NCBI GenBank assembly: GCA_004295085.1 | Contig: SHNF01000009.1 | Location: 558,001 to 622,000 of the forward strand | Reading direction: 5' to 3' | DNA length: 64,000 nt | Origin: Planctomycetota bacterium | GTDB taxonomy: Bacteria > Planctomycetota > UBA1135 | Shown here: positions 50,665 through 59,620 of the stretch, piece by piece | Position numbering within the stretch: position 1 is the stretch's first letter | How the letters are laid out: the number at the start of each line of letters is the position of its first letter | Translations under genes and position numbers: made by a program | The notes under the pieces: model-generated | Told to the model about the DNA's origin: nothing | Databases searched by the model: none | Seen by the model: the letters and a program-made list of their open reading frames with translations, nothing else

Positions 50665-52002
50665 GTGGGCCTGGCGCCGCCGGCTTCCTCCGCTCCCGCG
50701 CTCACCCAGCGCCGCATCTTGCGCGTCTGGCTGCCGCTGGCGGCAAGCTGGCTGCTCATGGCCATCGAGCTGCCGGCGTTCACGGCTTTCGTGGCGCGCA
50801 TGCCCGACGCCGAGATCCACCTGGCGGCCTACGGCTCGATCGTCTTCGCCATCTCCCTCGTGATCGAGGCGCCGGTGATCATGCTGCTGGCGGCGTCCAC
50901 GGCGCTGAGCACGGACTGGCGCAGCTTCCAGCGGCTGCGCCGCTTCACCTACGCCCTGTGCGGGGCGCTGACGGTCCTGCACGTGCTGGTGGCGTTCACT
51001 CCGCTGTACGACTTCGTGGTCCACAGCCTGCTGAAGGCGCCGCCCGAGATCGTGGAGCCGGGGCGCGCCGGCCTGCGCATCATGACGCCCTGGACCGCGG
51101 CCATCGGTTACCGGCGCTTCCATCAGGGCGTGCTGATCCGCTTCCACCACACCCGGCCGGTGGCCATGGGCACGGCGCTGCGCCTGCTGGTGCTGTTCGG
51201 GATCCTGGAGGCGGGCCGCCTCAGCGGCGCCGCCTCCGGCATCGTGACCGGCACGGCCGCGGTGGCCTGCGCCGTCATGGCGGAGGCGGTCTTCATCGGC
51301 TGGGCCGTGGCGCCGGTGGTGCGCGAGCGACTGGCGTCCCTGGCCTCCTCCGGCGCCCCGCTGTCGCTGCGCGAGCTGCTGCACTTCTATGCCCCGCTGG
51401 CGCTCACCCAGGTCCTGTACATGCTGGCGCATCCCATGAGCGCGGCCGCCATGAACCGCATGCCGCAGGCCCTGCCCAGCCTGGCCGCCTGGCCGGCGGT
51501 GCACGGCTTCCTCTTCATCACGCGCAGCATCGGCTTCGCCTACAACGAGGTGGTGGTGGCGCTGCTGGACGAGCCGGGGGCGCGGCGCGCCCTGCGGCGC
51601 TTCGCCTGGATCCTGGCCGCCGCCACCAGCGGAACGCTGCTGCTGCTGGCAGCGACGCCGCTCTCGCGCGTGTGGTTCGGCACCGTGTCCGGCCTGGACC
51701 CGTCGCTGATGGCGCTGAGCAGCTCGGCGCTGGTGTTCGGGCTGCTGCTGCCGGCCAGCGCGCCTCTACAGAGCCTGTACCAGGGCATCCTGGTGCACGC
51801 GCGCCGCACCGGCGGCATCACCGAGTCCATGGCGGTCTACCTGGCCGGCAGCGCCGCGGCGCTGGCCGCGGGCGTGAAGCTCCAGCGCTACACTGGGATC
51901 TACTACGCCCTGGCGGCGATCTCGCTGGCGGGCCTGCTGCAGACGCTGTGGCTGTGGCGCCGCGCCCGTAGGTTTACTGATGAAGCGGCGTTTCACGTAT
52001 AA
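50665..52002 (+). CDS. Polytopic membrane protein, MOP/MATE-flippase-like
   Basis: About 445 residues from the GTG at 50665 (another GTG at 50647). I count about 12 hydrophobic segments in two halves, each beginning with a long kinked helix (RVWLPLAASWLLMAIELPAF and LRELLHFYAPLALTQVLYML), the organisation of MATE/MurJ/ANKH-type exporters. No family-specific motif decides between them. It is divergent from the DUF1080-SGNH gene with almost no space, and followed 21 bases later by an IclR regulator. Likely exports a small or lipid-linked molecule; substrate unknown. Confidence 0.7.
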   Translation: MGLAPPASSAPALTQRRILRVWLPLAASWLLMAIELPAFTAFVARMPDAEIHLAAYGSIVFAISLVIEAPVIMLLAASTALSTDWRSFQRLRRFTYALCGALTVLHVLVAFTPLYDFVVHSLLKAPPEIVEPGRAGLRIMTPWTAAIGYRRFHQGVLIRFHHTRPVAMGTALRLLVLFGILEAGRLSGAASGIVTGTAAVACAVMAEAVFIGWAVAPVVRERLASLASSGAPLSLRELLHFYAPLALTQVLYMLAHPMSAAAMNRMPQALPSLAAWPAVHGFLFITRSIGFAYNEVVVALLDEPGARRALRRFAWILAAATSGTLLLLAATPLSRVWFGTVSGLDPSLMALSSSALVFGLLLPASAPLQSLYQGILVHARRTGGITESMAVYLAGSAAALAAGVKLQRYTGIYYALAAISLAGLLQTLWLWRRARRFTDEAAFHV

Positions 52003-52023
52003 TCCGAGGTTCCCGACCCCATC

Positions 52024-52902
52024 ATGACCGCGAACGAGCCTCGCACCGACCGCTATCGAGCGCCTGCGCTGGGAAAGGGCCTGGACATCCTGGAGTACCT
52101 GGCGGACCAGCCCCACGGCGCCGCGGCCGCCGAGATCGCGCGCGGCATCGGCCGCAGCCGCAGCGAGATCTTCCGCATGCTGATGTGCCTGGAGGAGCGC
52201 AGCTTCATCGCACGCGGCCAGGATGAGCGCTTCCGGCTGACCGCGCGCCTGTTCGAGCTGGCGCACCGCCACCCGCCGACCAAGGTGCTGCTGGAGAACG
52301 CCCTGCCGGCGATGCGGCGCCTGGCGTCGCGCGCCGCCCAGTCCTGCCACCTGGGCGTGCTCCATGACGCCTCGGTCCTGATCGTGGCGCAGGTGGACGC
52401 GCCCGGCTTCGTCAGCGTGGGGGTGCACGTGGGCGCGCTGCGCGACCTCACGAGCAGCGCCTCCGGCGCCACGCTGCTCGCCTTCCAGGAGCCGGAGGCG
52501 CGCGGCTACCTGCTGGAGCAGGCCCTGCTGTCGGCACCGGCGCGGCGCGCGCTGGAGCAGCGGCTGCGCCTCGTGGCGCGCCGCGGCTACGAAGAACGGC
52601 CCAGCGCGGTCGTCCGTGGCATCGTGGACATCAGCGCACCGATCCGCGACCACCGCGGCGTGGCCATAGCGGCACTCACCGCGCCGTGCCTGCAGCAGAG
52701 CGGCGACGTGCCGCCCCTGGACGACGTGCGCCGCATGCTGCAGCAGGCCGCCGCCGAGATCACCGAACGGATCGGCGGGGTCGGCCTGGAAACTGCGGCG
52801 CCGCGCCGCGCGCCGGCGCCCGGCTACCAGACGTCCGCGGCGGCGATGCGCACGGCCGCCGCCTCTTCGTCATCGAGCGGCCAGCACTCGCAGCCGACGT
52901 AG
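52024..52902 (+). CDS. IclR-family transcriptional regulator
   Basis: 292 residues. N-terminal winged helix ALGKGLDILEYLADQPHGAA, EIARGIGRSRSEIFRMLMCL, then the IclR effector domain (RLASRAAQSCHLGVLHDASV, SVGVHVGALRDLTSSASG, GIVDISAPIRDHRGVAIAAL). The effector pocket looks complete. The last 25 residues (Ser/Ala rich) lie beyond the domain and overlap the convergent isomerase gene by 79 bases. It could regulate the upstream membrane protein or the isomerase; effector unknown, often a sugar or aromatic acid. Confidence 0.9.
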   Translation: MTANEPRTDRYRAPALGKGLDILEYLADQPHGAAAAEIARGIGRSRSEIFRMLMCLEERSFIARGQDERFRLTARLFELAHRHPPTKVLLENALPAMRRLASRAAQSCHLGVLHDASVLIVAQVDAPGFVSVGVHVGALRDLTSSASGATLLAFQEPEARGYLLEQALLSAPARRALEQRLRLVARRGYEERPSAVVRGIVDISAPIRDHRGVAIAALTAPCLQQSGDVPPLDDVRRMLQQAAAEITERIGGVGLETAAPRRAPAPGYQTSAAAMRTAAASSSSSGQHSQPT

Positions 52903-53711
52903 CCGCGGTAGCCCAGGTCCCACAGCTCGCGGAACACTCGGTTGTAGTGCACTTCGCCCGTGCCCGGCTCCTTGCGGCCCGGCGTGTCCGCGACCTGCAC
53001 GTACGCGAGCTGGTCGAAGCCCTCGCGCAGGTGCCCGCACAGGTCGCCTTCGCTCAACTGCATGTGATACAGGTCCCAGTTGATCTTCACGTGCGCCGAG
53101 CCGACGGCGCGGCAGATCTTGACGGCCGCCTCGCTGCCGTAGAGGCAGTGGCCCTTGTGGTCCACGCGGACGTTCATGGGCTCCAGGATGAGCACCACGC
53201 CGTACTTCTCCGCGATCGGCGCGCAGCGCCGCAGCGCGGTGACGATGTTGCGGTGCATCTCCTCCTGCGTCATGCCGGGCTGGTCGTTGCCGCCCACCAC
53301 CGTCATCATCCGGCACTTCAGCCGCTGTGCGACCTTGCAGCTCTCCTCGACTTCGGCGACCATCGCGTCGTGGTTTTTCGGGTCGTTCATGCCGGGCTCG
53401 AAGCCCCAGGCCGTGAACTGCGCGATCTCGAGCCCGAGCTCCTGCGCCAGCCGCGCGATCCCGTCCAGGTCCTTGCCGCGCCACGGCCAGAACTCGATGG
53501 CCGGGAAGCCGAACGCGGCGGCCCTGCGCATGCGGCCCGGGTAGTCCAGGTCGCCCCACCAGGCCTCGATGTTGGCGGCAAAGCGCGTCCTGCAGCCGGC
53601 CAGCGGCCTGGCGGCCGGGTCCTGCCACGAGCGGCGCGCCGCGGCCAGCGGGGAGACGGCGGCGGCACCGAGCAGGGTGCCGAGGAAGGAACGGCGGTCG
53701 GTGGCCATCAT
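52824..53711 (-). CDS. Tat-exported TIM-barrel sugar isomerase (hydroxypyruvate isomerase-like)
   Basis: 295 residues. Twin-arginine signal DRRSFLGTLLGAAAVSPLAA. The AP-endonuclease-2/xylose isomerase-type barrel has FPAIEFWPWRGKDL, the metal ligands E in ILEPMN, D/H in NWDLYHMQ, and VADTPGRKEPGTGEVHY with the final E in VGCECWPL. This matches the hydroxypyruvate isomerase-like group, of which Planctomycetes have many exported members of unknown substrate. It shares a tail-to-tail overlap with IclR. Confidence 0.9.
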   Translation of the reverse strand: MMATDRRSFLGTLLGAAAVSPLAAARRSWQDPAARPLAGCRTRFAANIEAWWGDLDYPGRMRRAAAFGFPAIEFWPWRGKDLDGIARLAQELGLEIAQFTAWGFEPGMNDPKNHDAMVAEVEESCKVAQRLKCRMMTVVGGNDQPGMTQEEMHRNIVTALRRCAPIAEKYGVVLILEPMNVRVDHKGHCLYGSEAAVKICRAVGSAHVKINWDLYHMQLSEGDLCGHLREGFDQLAYVQVADTPGRKEPGTGEVHYNRVFRELWDLGYRGYVGCECWPLDDEEAAAVRIAAADVW

Positions 53712-53779
53712 GCGCTGGGAAGTTACCGCAAGCGGGTGCCGGCGCCAATGCGCGGGCCGGGTGCGCCCCGTGCCGGCGT

Positions 53780-55150
53780 TCAGTAGCCGAGATGGAGCTT
53801 CAATGTCAGGCCGTCGTTGTCGTGGCCGTTCGAGCTGCTGCCGGTCAGGAGAATCGATCCGCTCGGGCCGGCGCGGAGACCTCCGCCCGCCGGCGCGTCG
53901 CTGGCGGGGCCGCCATGGCTGAAGCGCGCCAGCACCGCGCCGCCGCCGCTGAACGCCTCCAGGAAGAACTGGCTGGCACGCAGCGGGTCCCAGGCCGAGC
54001 CGGCGACGAGCAGGCGGCCGCGGGCGTCGAGGGTGATGCTGGTCGCATCGGCCCAGAGCAAGGACGCATCGCCGAACAGGGCGGTCCAGAGCAGGGTTCC
54101 TCCGGCGGCGTAGGCGGCGACGCGGTCACCGCCGGCGACGTACACGCGCCCGGCATCGTCGCTGGCCGCCACCTTGCCCGCACCGGAAGCGGCACCGAAG
54201 CCATGCGTCCAGTCGAGCGACCCGGACCCGTCGAAGCGGGCGGTGGTGAAGTCCTGCAGGCCGGCCGAGTTCACCAGGTAGCCGGTCAGGACGATCCCGT
54301 CCATGCGGTCAGCGTGCACTCCCCACGGGTAATCGGGCATGCCGGTGGCGGCGCCGGCGAGCGTGCGACTCCACAGCAGGGTCCCGGCGGCGTCGTATTG
54401 CAGCGCCAGCCAGTCGAAATTCACGCCTCCCGGCGCCTGGATGCTGTAGCCGCCAACCAGGATGTTCCCGATCGAATCGATGCCGAGACCCACGCCGACG
54501 TCGGTGCCGTGTCCGCCGTGAAAGCTGCGCGCCCATGACAGCGCGCCGGCTGCATCGTACTTCAGCAGGACGATGTCCGACACGTTGCCGGGGTAATAGG
54601 AGCCGCCGAGGACGTAGGTGCTGCTGTCGGCCGCCACGGCCATCTGCTCCGCCTTGTCCGACCACCAATTGCTCCAGCGGCGAGCCCACTGGAGAAGGCC
54701 CGAGGAGTCGTAGCACAGCAGCACGATGTCGTTGTCGCCGGAGGCTCCAGGCCCGTCTCCGAGCACGCGGATCAGCCCGTCGGGGCCGACGTCGATGTCG
54801 ACGGCGCGATCGTCGAAGCCGCTTCCGGCGCTGTCGTAACGCCGCTCCCAGAGCAAGGCTCCGTCCGGCGAGTACTTCAACGTGACGATCTCGTAGGTGT
54901 AGCTGGCGCTCAGCCCCAGGCTCGCTCCAGCGACGTACACGTTGCCGGCGGCGTCGGTGTCGACCGCCGCCAGGCTGTCGTGGCCCATGATTCCATGCTC
55001 GTAGCGCCGCTCCCAATCGAGCTGCAGCCGGGGATTACGCCACAGCGGCACGATCGGATTCTGTGCCGCCGGGGCGATCGAGGCCAGAATCGGGCTCAGC
55101 GCGAGCGCGCTGGCGGCGGGGGAGAGCAACGCGATGAAGTGGAGATTCAC
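53780..55150 (-). CDS. Secreted beta-propeller protein (SBBP-type repeats)
   Basis: 456 residues from a GTG at 55150. Signal-like N-terminus (LHFIALLSPAASALALSPIL, cleavage near PAAQ). The rest has repeated blocks of about 50 residues of the type DAAGNVYVAGAS followed by DIVLLKYDAAGALSWARSF, i.e. SBBP/NHL-like propeller strands; I count about seven. No catalytic residues recognised. The start lies only 7 bases after the stop of the beta-helix gene, so the two are one transcript. Confidence 0.82.
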   Translation of the reverse strand: MNLHFIALLSPAASALALSPILASIAPAAQNPIVPLWRNPRLQLDWERRYEHGIMGHDSLAAVDTDAAGNVYVAGASLGLSASYTYEIVTLKYSPDGALLWERRYDSAGSGFDDRAVDIDVGPDGLIRVLGDGPGASGDNDIVLLCYDSSGLLQWARRWSNWWSDKAEQMAVAADSSTYVLGGSYYPGNVSDIVLLKYDAAGALSWARSFHGGHGTDVGVGLGIDSIGNILVGGYSIQAPGGVNFDWLALQYDAAGTLLWSRTLAGAATGMPDYPWGVHADRMDGIVLTGYLVNSAGLQDFTTARFDGSGSLDWTHGFGAASGAGKVAASDDAGRVYVAGGDRVAAYAAGGTLLWTALFGDASLLWADATSITLDARGRLLVAGSAWDPLRASQFFLEAFSGGGAVLARFSHGGPASDAPAGGGLRAGPSGSILLTGSSSNGHDNDGLTLKLHLGY

Positions 55151-55157
55151 GCTGAGT

Positions 55158-57011
55158 TCAGGGCTGGATGCGGGCGCTCGTCGGGTTGGTCCGAACCGAA
55201 TCGGCGCCTCCGATTCCGCGCGCAATGGCGGCCTGCAGGTACACCGTGCGCAAGGGCGCATTGGCGGGGACGAGACCGGTGAACGCGGCGACGCCGTCCG
55301 GGCCGGCGGTCGCGACTCCCAATTGCCTGACAGGAGCGCGCAGGTCGAGCGCCATGCCGCCGTACTGCGGCAGTGCCGGGCCGGCACCGAGTCCGCGGAA
55401 GCCGTAGTAGAAGCTCGCGGTCTCGCCAGGCTGGGCCCCGGTCACCGTGAAGGTCGCCGGATGACCGCGCCGCAGGGCGCTGTTCGCGAGCAGCGGTCCG
55501 GAGCCGTCGAACTCGTAGGCGCCCATGTCGGCGATCGGCGGCGCGCCCTGGCCGCGGTCGTACGTGGACGGATCGTCCACGAAGCGCGGACCGCCATCAC
55601 GATCGAGGGCGACGCCGCCCAGGCCGGCGTTGCGTCCGGCGTCGATGCAGGGCGAGCCGACGCGGGGGCGCAGGTCGTCGTCCTCGGTGCCAGGCCAGTT
55701 GTCGGCGCCGTCGGCGTCCGTGAAGCGCGGATCGAGCGCCGTGCAATTCGGGTACTTCTGCGTATCGACGCCGCCGACGCAGCTCCACTGCAGCGTGAAA
55801 CCGCCATTGTCTCCGTCGGCGATGTTGGCGTCGAAAGTGCTTTGCGCGCCGGCGGCCTCGTTGCCCCAGAGCACGCAGTTCTCGATCCAGAAGTCGTTCG
55901 TGTAGTCGACGTAGATGCCGCCTCCGTCCTCGGTCGCATCGTTGCCGCTGAACGTGCAGCCTTCGAGAGTGAGCACCGCGTAGGCGGCATGGAGCGCGCC
56001 GCCGTAGCCTCCGACCGAGTACGAGCCGAGATCGACCGCGAACGCCCGATTGCCGCTGAACACGCAGTTGACGAGGCTGGTGTCGGCATAGCAGGTGAGG
56101 GCGCCGCCCAGGTTGGTTTCGTTGCCGGCGAAGGTGCAGTTGCGCAGGACGGCGCCGTCGCCTCCCAGGAAGGCGCCGCCTCCGACGCACGGATAGTAGC
56201 CGCTGAAGTAGAACTCCGCTCTGTTGCCGGTGAAGGTGCACCCGTCGATGGTGATCGCGCCCGAGGCATACAGGCCTCCGCCCGCGCCCTGCGTACCGCT
56301 CGAGGCGATATTCCCGGAGAAGACGCATGCGGTCACCGTCGTCCCGGGGCCGTAGCAATAGAGGCCGCCGCCGTTGTAGATATAGCCCCAGTTGCCCTGG
56401 AACGTGCAGCCGTCGAACCAGGGTCCGCCGCTGTACACGTAGGCGCCACCGGCTCCGGCGGCGAGGTTGCGGTCGAATGCGCAGCCGCGCACCGTGGGGC
56501 TGGCGGCGACGACCAGCAGTCCGGCGCCGTAGCCGTCGAAGCCCGATGCCGCGGTCGCGTAGCCGCCATAGATCGTGAAGCCGTCGAGGATCGCCGTCGC
56601 ATCGACGTTCTCGGCGCGCGCCACGTGGTAGCTGTTATCCAGGCGATTGCTCCAGCCGTCATCGTCGCCCAGCAGGTCGCCGCTGAGAATGGTGGCCTCG
56701 ACGCGGCCTTGACGATCGAATCGGCTGGACTCATGACCCGCGAAGCCGCCGTAGACGGCGACCGCGCTGCGCAAGGAGAAGCTCGCGCTGCGAGTCCCGG
56801 GCGGGGACGGGCGGTAGACTCCTTCGGCGACCCAGATCTCGCCGGCCGCGGTGGCGAGCAAGGCGGTCTGCAGCTCGACGTAAGCGTTGGTCCAGCTGCT
56901 GCCATCGTTGGCTCCGGTCGCGCCAGCCCGGACGTAGGTGACCTGGGCGTAGGCAGGAGTCGTGGCAGCCAGCGCCAGGGTGAGGAACAGGTGACGGCCA
57001 GTGTTCATCAT
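55158..57011 (-). CDS. Secreted right-handed beta-helix (pectin-lyase-fold) protein with C-terminal module
   Basis: 617 residues. Signal peptide TGRHLFLTLALAATTPAYAQ. The opening YVRAGATGANDGSSWTNAY is the usual start of polymorphic-outer-membrane/choice-of-anchor beta-helix proteins; it is followed by about ten GCTFSGN-type turns (GCAFDRN, GCTFQGN, NCVFSGN) forming the helix to about residue 450, then SPCIDAGRN and DMGAYEF. The last 110 residues (RRGHPATFTVTGAQPGETAS...RTVYLQA) resemble the terminal module of the subtilase. Probably a polysaccharide-binding or adhesive surface protein. No lyase catalytic residues recognised. Confidence 0.85.
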   Translation of the reverse strand: MMNTGRHLFLTLALAATTPAYAQVTYVRAGATGANDGSSWTNAYVELQTALLATAAGEIWVAEGVYRPSPPGTRSASFSLRSAVAVYGGFAGHESSRFDRQGRVEATILSGDLLGDDDGWSNRLDNSYHVARAENVDATAILDGFTIYGGYATAASGFDGYGAGLLVVAASPTVRGCAFDRNLAAGAGGAYVYSGGPWFDGCTFQGNWGYIYNGGGLYCYGPGTTVTACVFSGNIASSGTQGAGGGLYASGAITIDGCTFTGNRAEFYFSGYYPCVGGGAFLGGDGAVLRNCTFAGNETNLGGALTCYADTSLVNCVFSGNRAFAVDLGSYSVGGYGGALHAAYAVLTLEGCTFSGNDATEDGGGIYVDYTNDFWIENCVLWGNEAAGAQSTFDANIADGDNGGFTLQWSCVGGVDTQKYPNCTALDPRFTDADGADNWPGTEDDDLRPRVGSPCIDAGRNAGLGGVALDRDGGPRFVDDPSTYDRGQGAPPIADMGAYEFDGSGPLLANSALRRGHPATFTVTGAQPGETASFYYGFRGLGAGPALPQYGGMALDLRAPVRQLGVATAGPDGVAAFTGLVPANAPLRTVYLQAAIARGIGGADSVRTNPTSARIQP

Positions 57012-57057
57012 GGTGGAGATCGATAAGCCAGGAGGACGGCGGCGGAATGTCAAAAGC

Positions 57058-57107
57058 GTTGCGACCGCGTCGCAACAGGCGTGCCATTGTTGCGATCCGG
57101 TCGCAAC
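57058..57107. promoter_or_regulatory. Two tandem 19-bp dyads 31 bp apart
   Basis: GTTGCGACCGCGTCGCAAC (57058-57076) and GTTGCGATCCGGTCGCAAC (57089-57107) are the same 7-bp inverted repeat with different 5-base centres. They lie 47 bases upstream of the beta-helix gene start and 21 bases after the DUF1501 stop. Conserved arms with free centres and a spacing near three helical turns suggest tandem operator sites. A double terminator for the DUF1501 gene is the alternative, but no T run follows. Confidence 0.55.
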
Positions 57108-57127
57108 GGATTGAGCATCGACGTGAG

Positions 57128-58516
57128 CTAGGCCAGGATCTCGCTGACCACGCGGCCTTCCACGTCGGTCAGCCGGAAGTCGCGGCCCGCGTAGCGGTAG
57201 GTGAGCCGCTCGTGGTCCAGCCCGAGCAGGTGCAGGATGGTCGCGTGCAGGTCGTGCACGTGCACCTTGTCCGTGGCGGCGTACCAGCCGTAGTCGTCGG
57301 TGGCGCCATAGCTGAAGCCGGGCTTCACGCCGCCGCCTGCCATCCACCAGGTGAAGCCGTGCGGGTTGTGGTCGCGCCCGTTCTCGCCTTGCGCGCACGG
57401 CGTGCGGCCGAATTCGCCGCCCCAGATCACCAAGGTGTCCTGCAGGAGTCCGCGCGCCTTCAGGTCGCCCAGCAGACCGGCGATCGGCCGGTCCACTTCG
57501 CGCGCGTTCTTCTCGTGCAGCTCGCGCAGCTGCTCGTGCTGGTCCCACTTGTACGAGTGCGTGCACTGCACGAAACGCACGCCTTTTTCGGCGAAGCGCC
57601 GCGCCAGCAGGCATTGCCTCCCGAAATCCTCCGTGACCGGGTCATCCATGCCGTACAGCTTCGTGGTCTCGGCGCTCTCCGAGGACAGGTCCATGAGCGC
57701 GGGAGCCTCGGTCTGCATGCGGAAGGCCAGCTCGAAGGATTCGATGCGGGCCTCGAGCGCCGGATCCGGGTCGCGCGGCTGCGCATGGCGGCGGTTGAGC
57801 TGCTGGATCAGATCCAGTTGCTCGCGCTGCAATTGCGGCTGGTCGCGCGGATCGTCCAGGTGCGCGAGCGTGGCGTCCCTGGAGGGGATGCTGGCGTTGC
57901 CGAGGGGCGTTCCCTGGTACACGCCCGGCAGGAACGCGGCCGACCAGTTGTTGACGCCGCCGTGGCCGAGCGTCGGGCAGATCGTGATGAAGCCGGGCAG
58001 GTTGCGGTTCTCGGTGCCCAGTCCGTACAGGATCCACGAGCCCATGCACGGGCGCACGAACGTGTCCGATCCCGTGTGCACCTTCAGCAGCGCTCCTCCG
58101 TGGGCTTCGTTGCTGCCCCACAGGCTCTTGATGAAGCACAGGTCGTCCACCCTCCGTGCGACGTGCGGGAACAGCTCGCTCACCCAGGCGCCGCACTGGC
58201 CGTGCTGGTGGAACTTCCACGGGGACCGCAGCAGATTCCCGGTCTGCGCGAACTGGATGCGCGGCTTGGCGAACGGCAGCGGCTTGCCGTGATCGCGCTC
58301 CAGCAGCGGCTTGTAGTCGAAGGTGTCCACCTGCGATGGTCCGCCGTGCATGAACAGGAAGATGACGCGCCGGGCCCGCGGGGCGAAGTGCGGCGGCTTG
58401 GCCTGCAGCGGGTCGTCTCCCGGCGCCGCGGGCAGGGCGTCCGCGAGCAGTCCGGACAGCGCAATGCCTCCGAATCCCGCGCCCAGGAGACGCAGGGCCT
58501 CCCGCCGGCTCGTCAT
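57128..58516 (-). CDS. DUF1501 family protein, Tat-exported
   Basis: 462 residues from the ATG at 58516, with the twin-arginine signal SRREALRLLGAGFGGIAL. Family hallmarks: RVIFLFMHGGPSQVDTFDYKP, LWGSNEAHGGALLKVHTG, GVRFVQCTHSYKWDQHEQL, VIWGGEFGRTPCAQGENGRDHNPHGFTWWMAGGG. The fold is alkaline-phosphatase/sulfatase-like and the HNPHGF block supplies metal ligands. In Planctomycetes it nearly always follows a DUF1553/cytochrome partner gene; none is adjacent here. Function is not established; a role in oxidative polysaccharide use is often supposed. Confidence 0.94.
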   Translation of the reverse strand: MTSRREALRLLGAGFGGIALSGLLADALPAAPGDDPLQAKPPHFAPRARRVIFLFMHGGPSQVDTFDYKPLLERDHGKPLPFAKPRIQFAQTGNLLRSPWKFHQHGQCGAWVSELFPHVARRVDDLCFIKSLWGSNEAHGGALLKVHTGSDTFVRPCMGSWILYGLGTENRNLPGFITICPTLGHGGVNNWSAAFLPGVYQGTPLGNASIPSRDATLAHLDDPRDQPQLQREQLDLIQQLNRRHAQPRDPDPALEARIESFELAFRMQTEAPALMDLSSESAETTKLYGMDDPVTEDFGRQCLLARRFAEKGVRFVQCTHSYKWDQHEQLRELHEKNAREVDRPIAGLLGDLKARGLLQDTLVIWGGEFGRTPCAQGENGRDHNPHGFTWWMAGGGVKPGFSYGATDDYGWYAATDKVHVHDLHATILHLLGLDHERLTYRYAGRDFRLTDVEGRVVSEILA

Positions 58517-58706
58517 TCCGTACGGCCGGTATTGCAGGGAGCGCGGGCGCGGGCGGTGCAAGGCTGGGAGCTCCTGCATCCAGCCTAGCAGCTCGGCGCA
58601 TATCGGCTGCTCCCACGCCGGATACGCCGCGAATCAGGTTTCGGCCGGAATCCTTTTTTCGAAGCCGGCGCGCGCGGCGGGGGCGTAGGAACCCGTGATC
58701 TGCGGA

Positions 58707-59144
58707 ATGAGCACCATGCAACACAGTCTGCAAAGGGGATTGAGGGCCTCCGTCTGGGCCGCCGCACTGTCCATCCTGGCGATGGGGGCGTGCGGCGACT
58801 CGCCGGAGGCGGAGCGCCTGGAACACGAGGCGGCCGACGCCTGGACAGCGTTGCGCGCTTACACCGTGGAGCAGAAGGACGCGTTCGTCCGCGCTGTGAA
58901 CGACATGACGGCCGATCTCGACGGGGAGGTCGAGGAGTTGCGCGTGCGCGCTGCATCCGCCTCGGCCGAGGCGCGCGCGGACTGGGATCGAATCATGCAG
59001 GATCTCGAGCGCAAGCGGCAGGAGCTGACCACAAGGCTCGATGCGGCCGGCGCCGCGACCGCCGAGACCTGGGAGGAAGCGCGCAGCCGTGTCGCCGAAG
59101 CCTACGAAGACTTCAAGCGCGCGCTCGAGGACGCGCTCGACTGA
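58707..59144 (+). CDS. Coiled-coil lipoprotein
   Basis: About 145 residues; several ATG/GTG codons (58695-58716) could start it. Lipobox LAMGAC. The rest is a continuous charged heptad-like helix ([48 protein letters not shown]), like apolipoprotein-type stress proteins. It opens the small-protein cluster, followed 35 bases later by a DUF1328 gene. No specific function can be read. Confidence 0.72.
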   Translation: MSTMQHSLQRGLRASVWAAALSILAMGACGDSPEAERLEHEAADAWTALRAYTVEQKDAFVRAVNDMTADLDGEVEELRVRAASASAEARADWDRIMQDLERKRQELTTRLDAAGAATAETWEEARSRVAEAYEDFKRALEDALD

Positions 59145-59179
59145 GCGCATCCGGAATCCGGTCAAACAGGAGGTGCATC

Positions 59180-59347
59180 ATGCTGGGCTGGGCTGTCACG
59201 TTTCTGGTGATTGCGCTGATCGCCGGCGTGCTCGGCTTCACGGGCATTGCCGGCGCAGCGGTCGGGATCGCCAAGATCCTGTTCTTCATCTTCCTCATCC
59301 TCTTCATCGTGAGCCTGTTGTTCGGCCGCCGGCCGCGCGCGGGCTGA
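59180..59347 (+). CDS. DUF1328-family small membrane protein
   Basis: 55 residues, with AGGAGGTG upstream of the ATG. Two transmembrane helices ([20 protein letters not shown] and [17 protein letters not shown]) separated by GAAVGIAK, ending in basic residues: the exact form of DUF1328/YtjA proteins. Known: abundant, stress-induced in several bacteria, function unknown. Its neighbour CsbD is also a general stress protein. Confidence 0.9.
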   Translation: MLGWAVTFLVIALIAGVLGFTGIAGAAVGIAKILFFIFLILFIVSLLFGRRPRAG

Positions 59348-59398
59348 GGTGAAGCCGGGGAACGAAGGAACTCAACCCTGCGGTTCAAGGAGGTCGCA

Positions 59399-59620
59399 AT
59401 GAACTGGGATCAAGTCGAAGGCAATTGGCGCCAGGTGAAAGGCAAGGTGAAGGAGCGCTGGGGCATCCTGACCGACAGCGATCTCGACGAGATCGCCGGC
59501 CGGCGTGAGCAGCTCCTCGGCAAGCTCCAGGCGCGCTACGGCTACGCCACGGAGCGCGCGGAGAGGGAGCTGCGCGATTTCGAGCGCTTCATGCAGGCGT
59601 ATGAGGAGGCGGAATCATGA
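59399..59620 (+). CDS. CsbD-family stress protein
   Basis: 73 residues with AAGGAGGT before the ATG. Starts MNWDQVEGNWRQVKGKVKER, the CsbD signature, and continues WGILTDSDLDEIAGRREQLL. Known: CsbD is a small general-stress protein, sigma-B controlled in Bacillus, of unknown mechanism. The stop overlaps the next start as ATGA. Confidence 0.94.
   Translation: MNWDQVEGNWRQVKGKVKERWGILTDSDLDEIAGRREQLLGKLQARYGYATERAERELRDFERFMQAYEEAES

Noticed and set aside
55134..57026. Plus-strand open frame of 630 codons opposite the beta-helix gene
   Set aside because: The minus strand encodes a signal peptide and regular GCTFSGN turns; the plus frame is their mirror.
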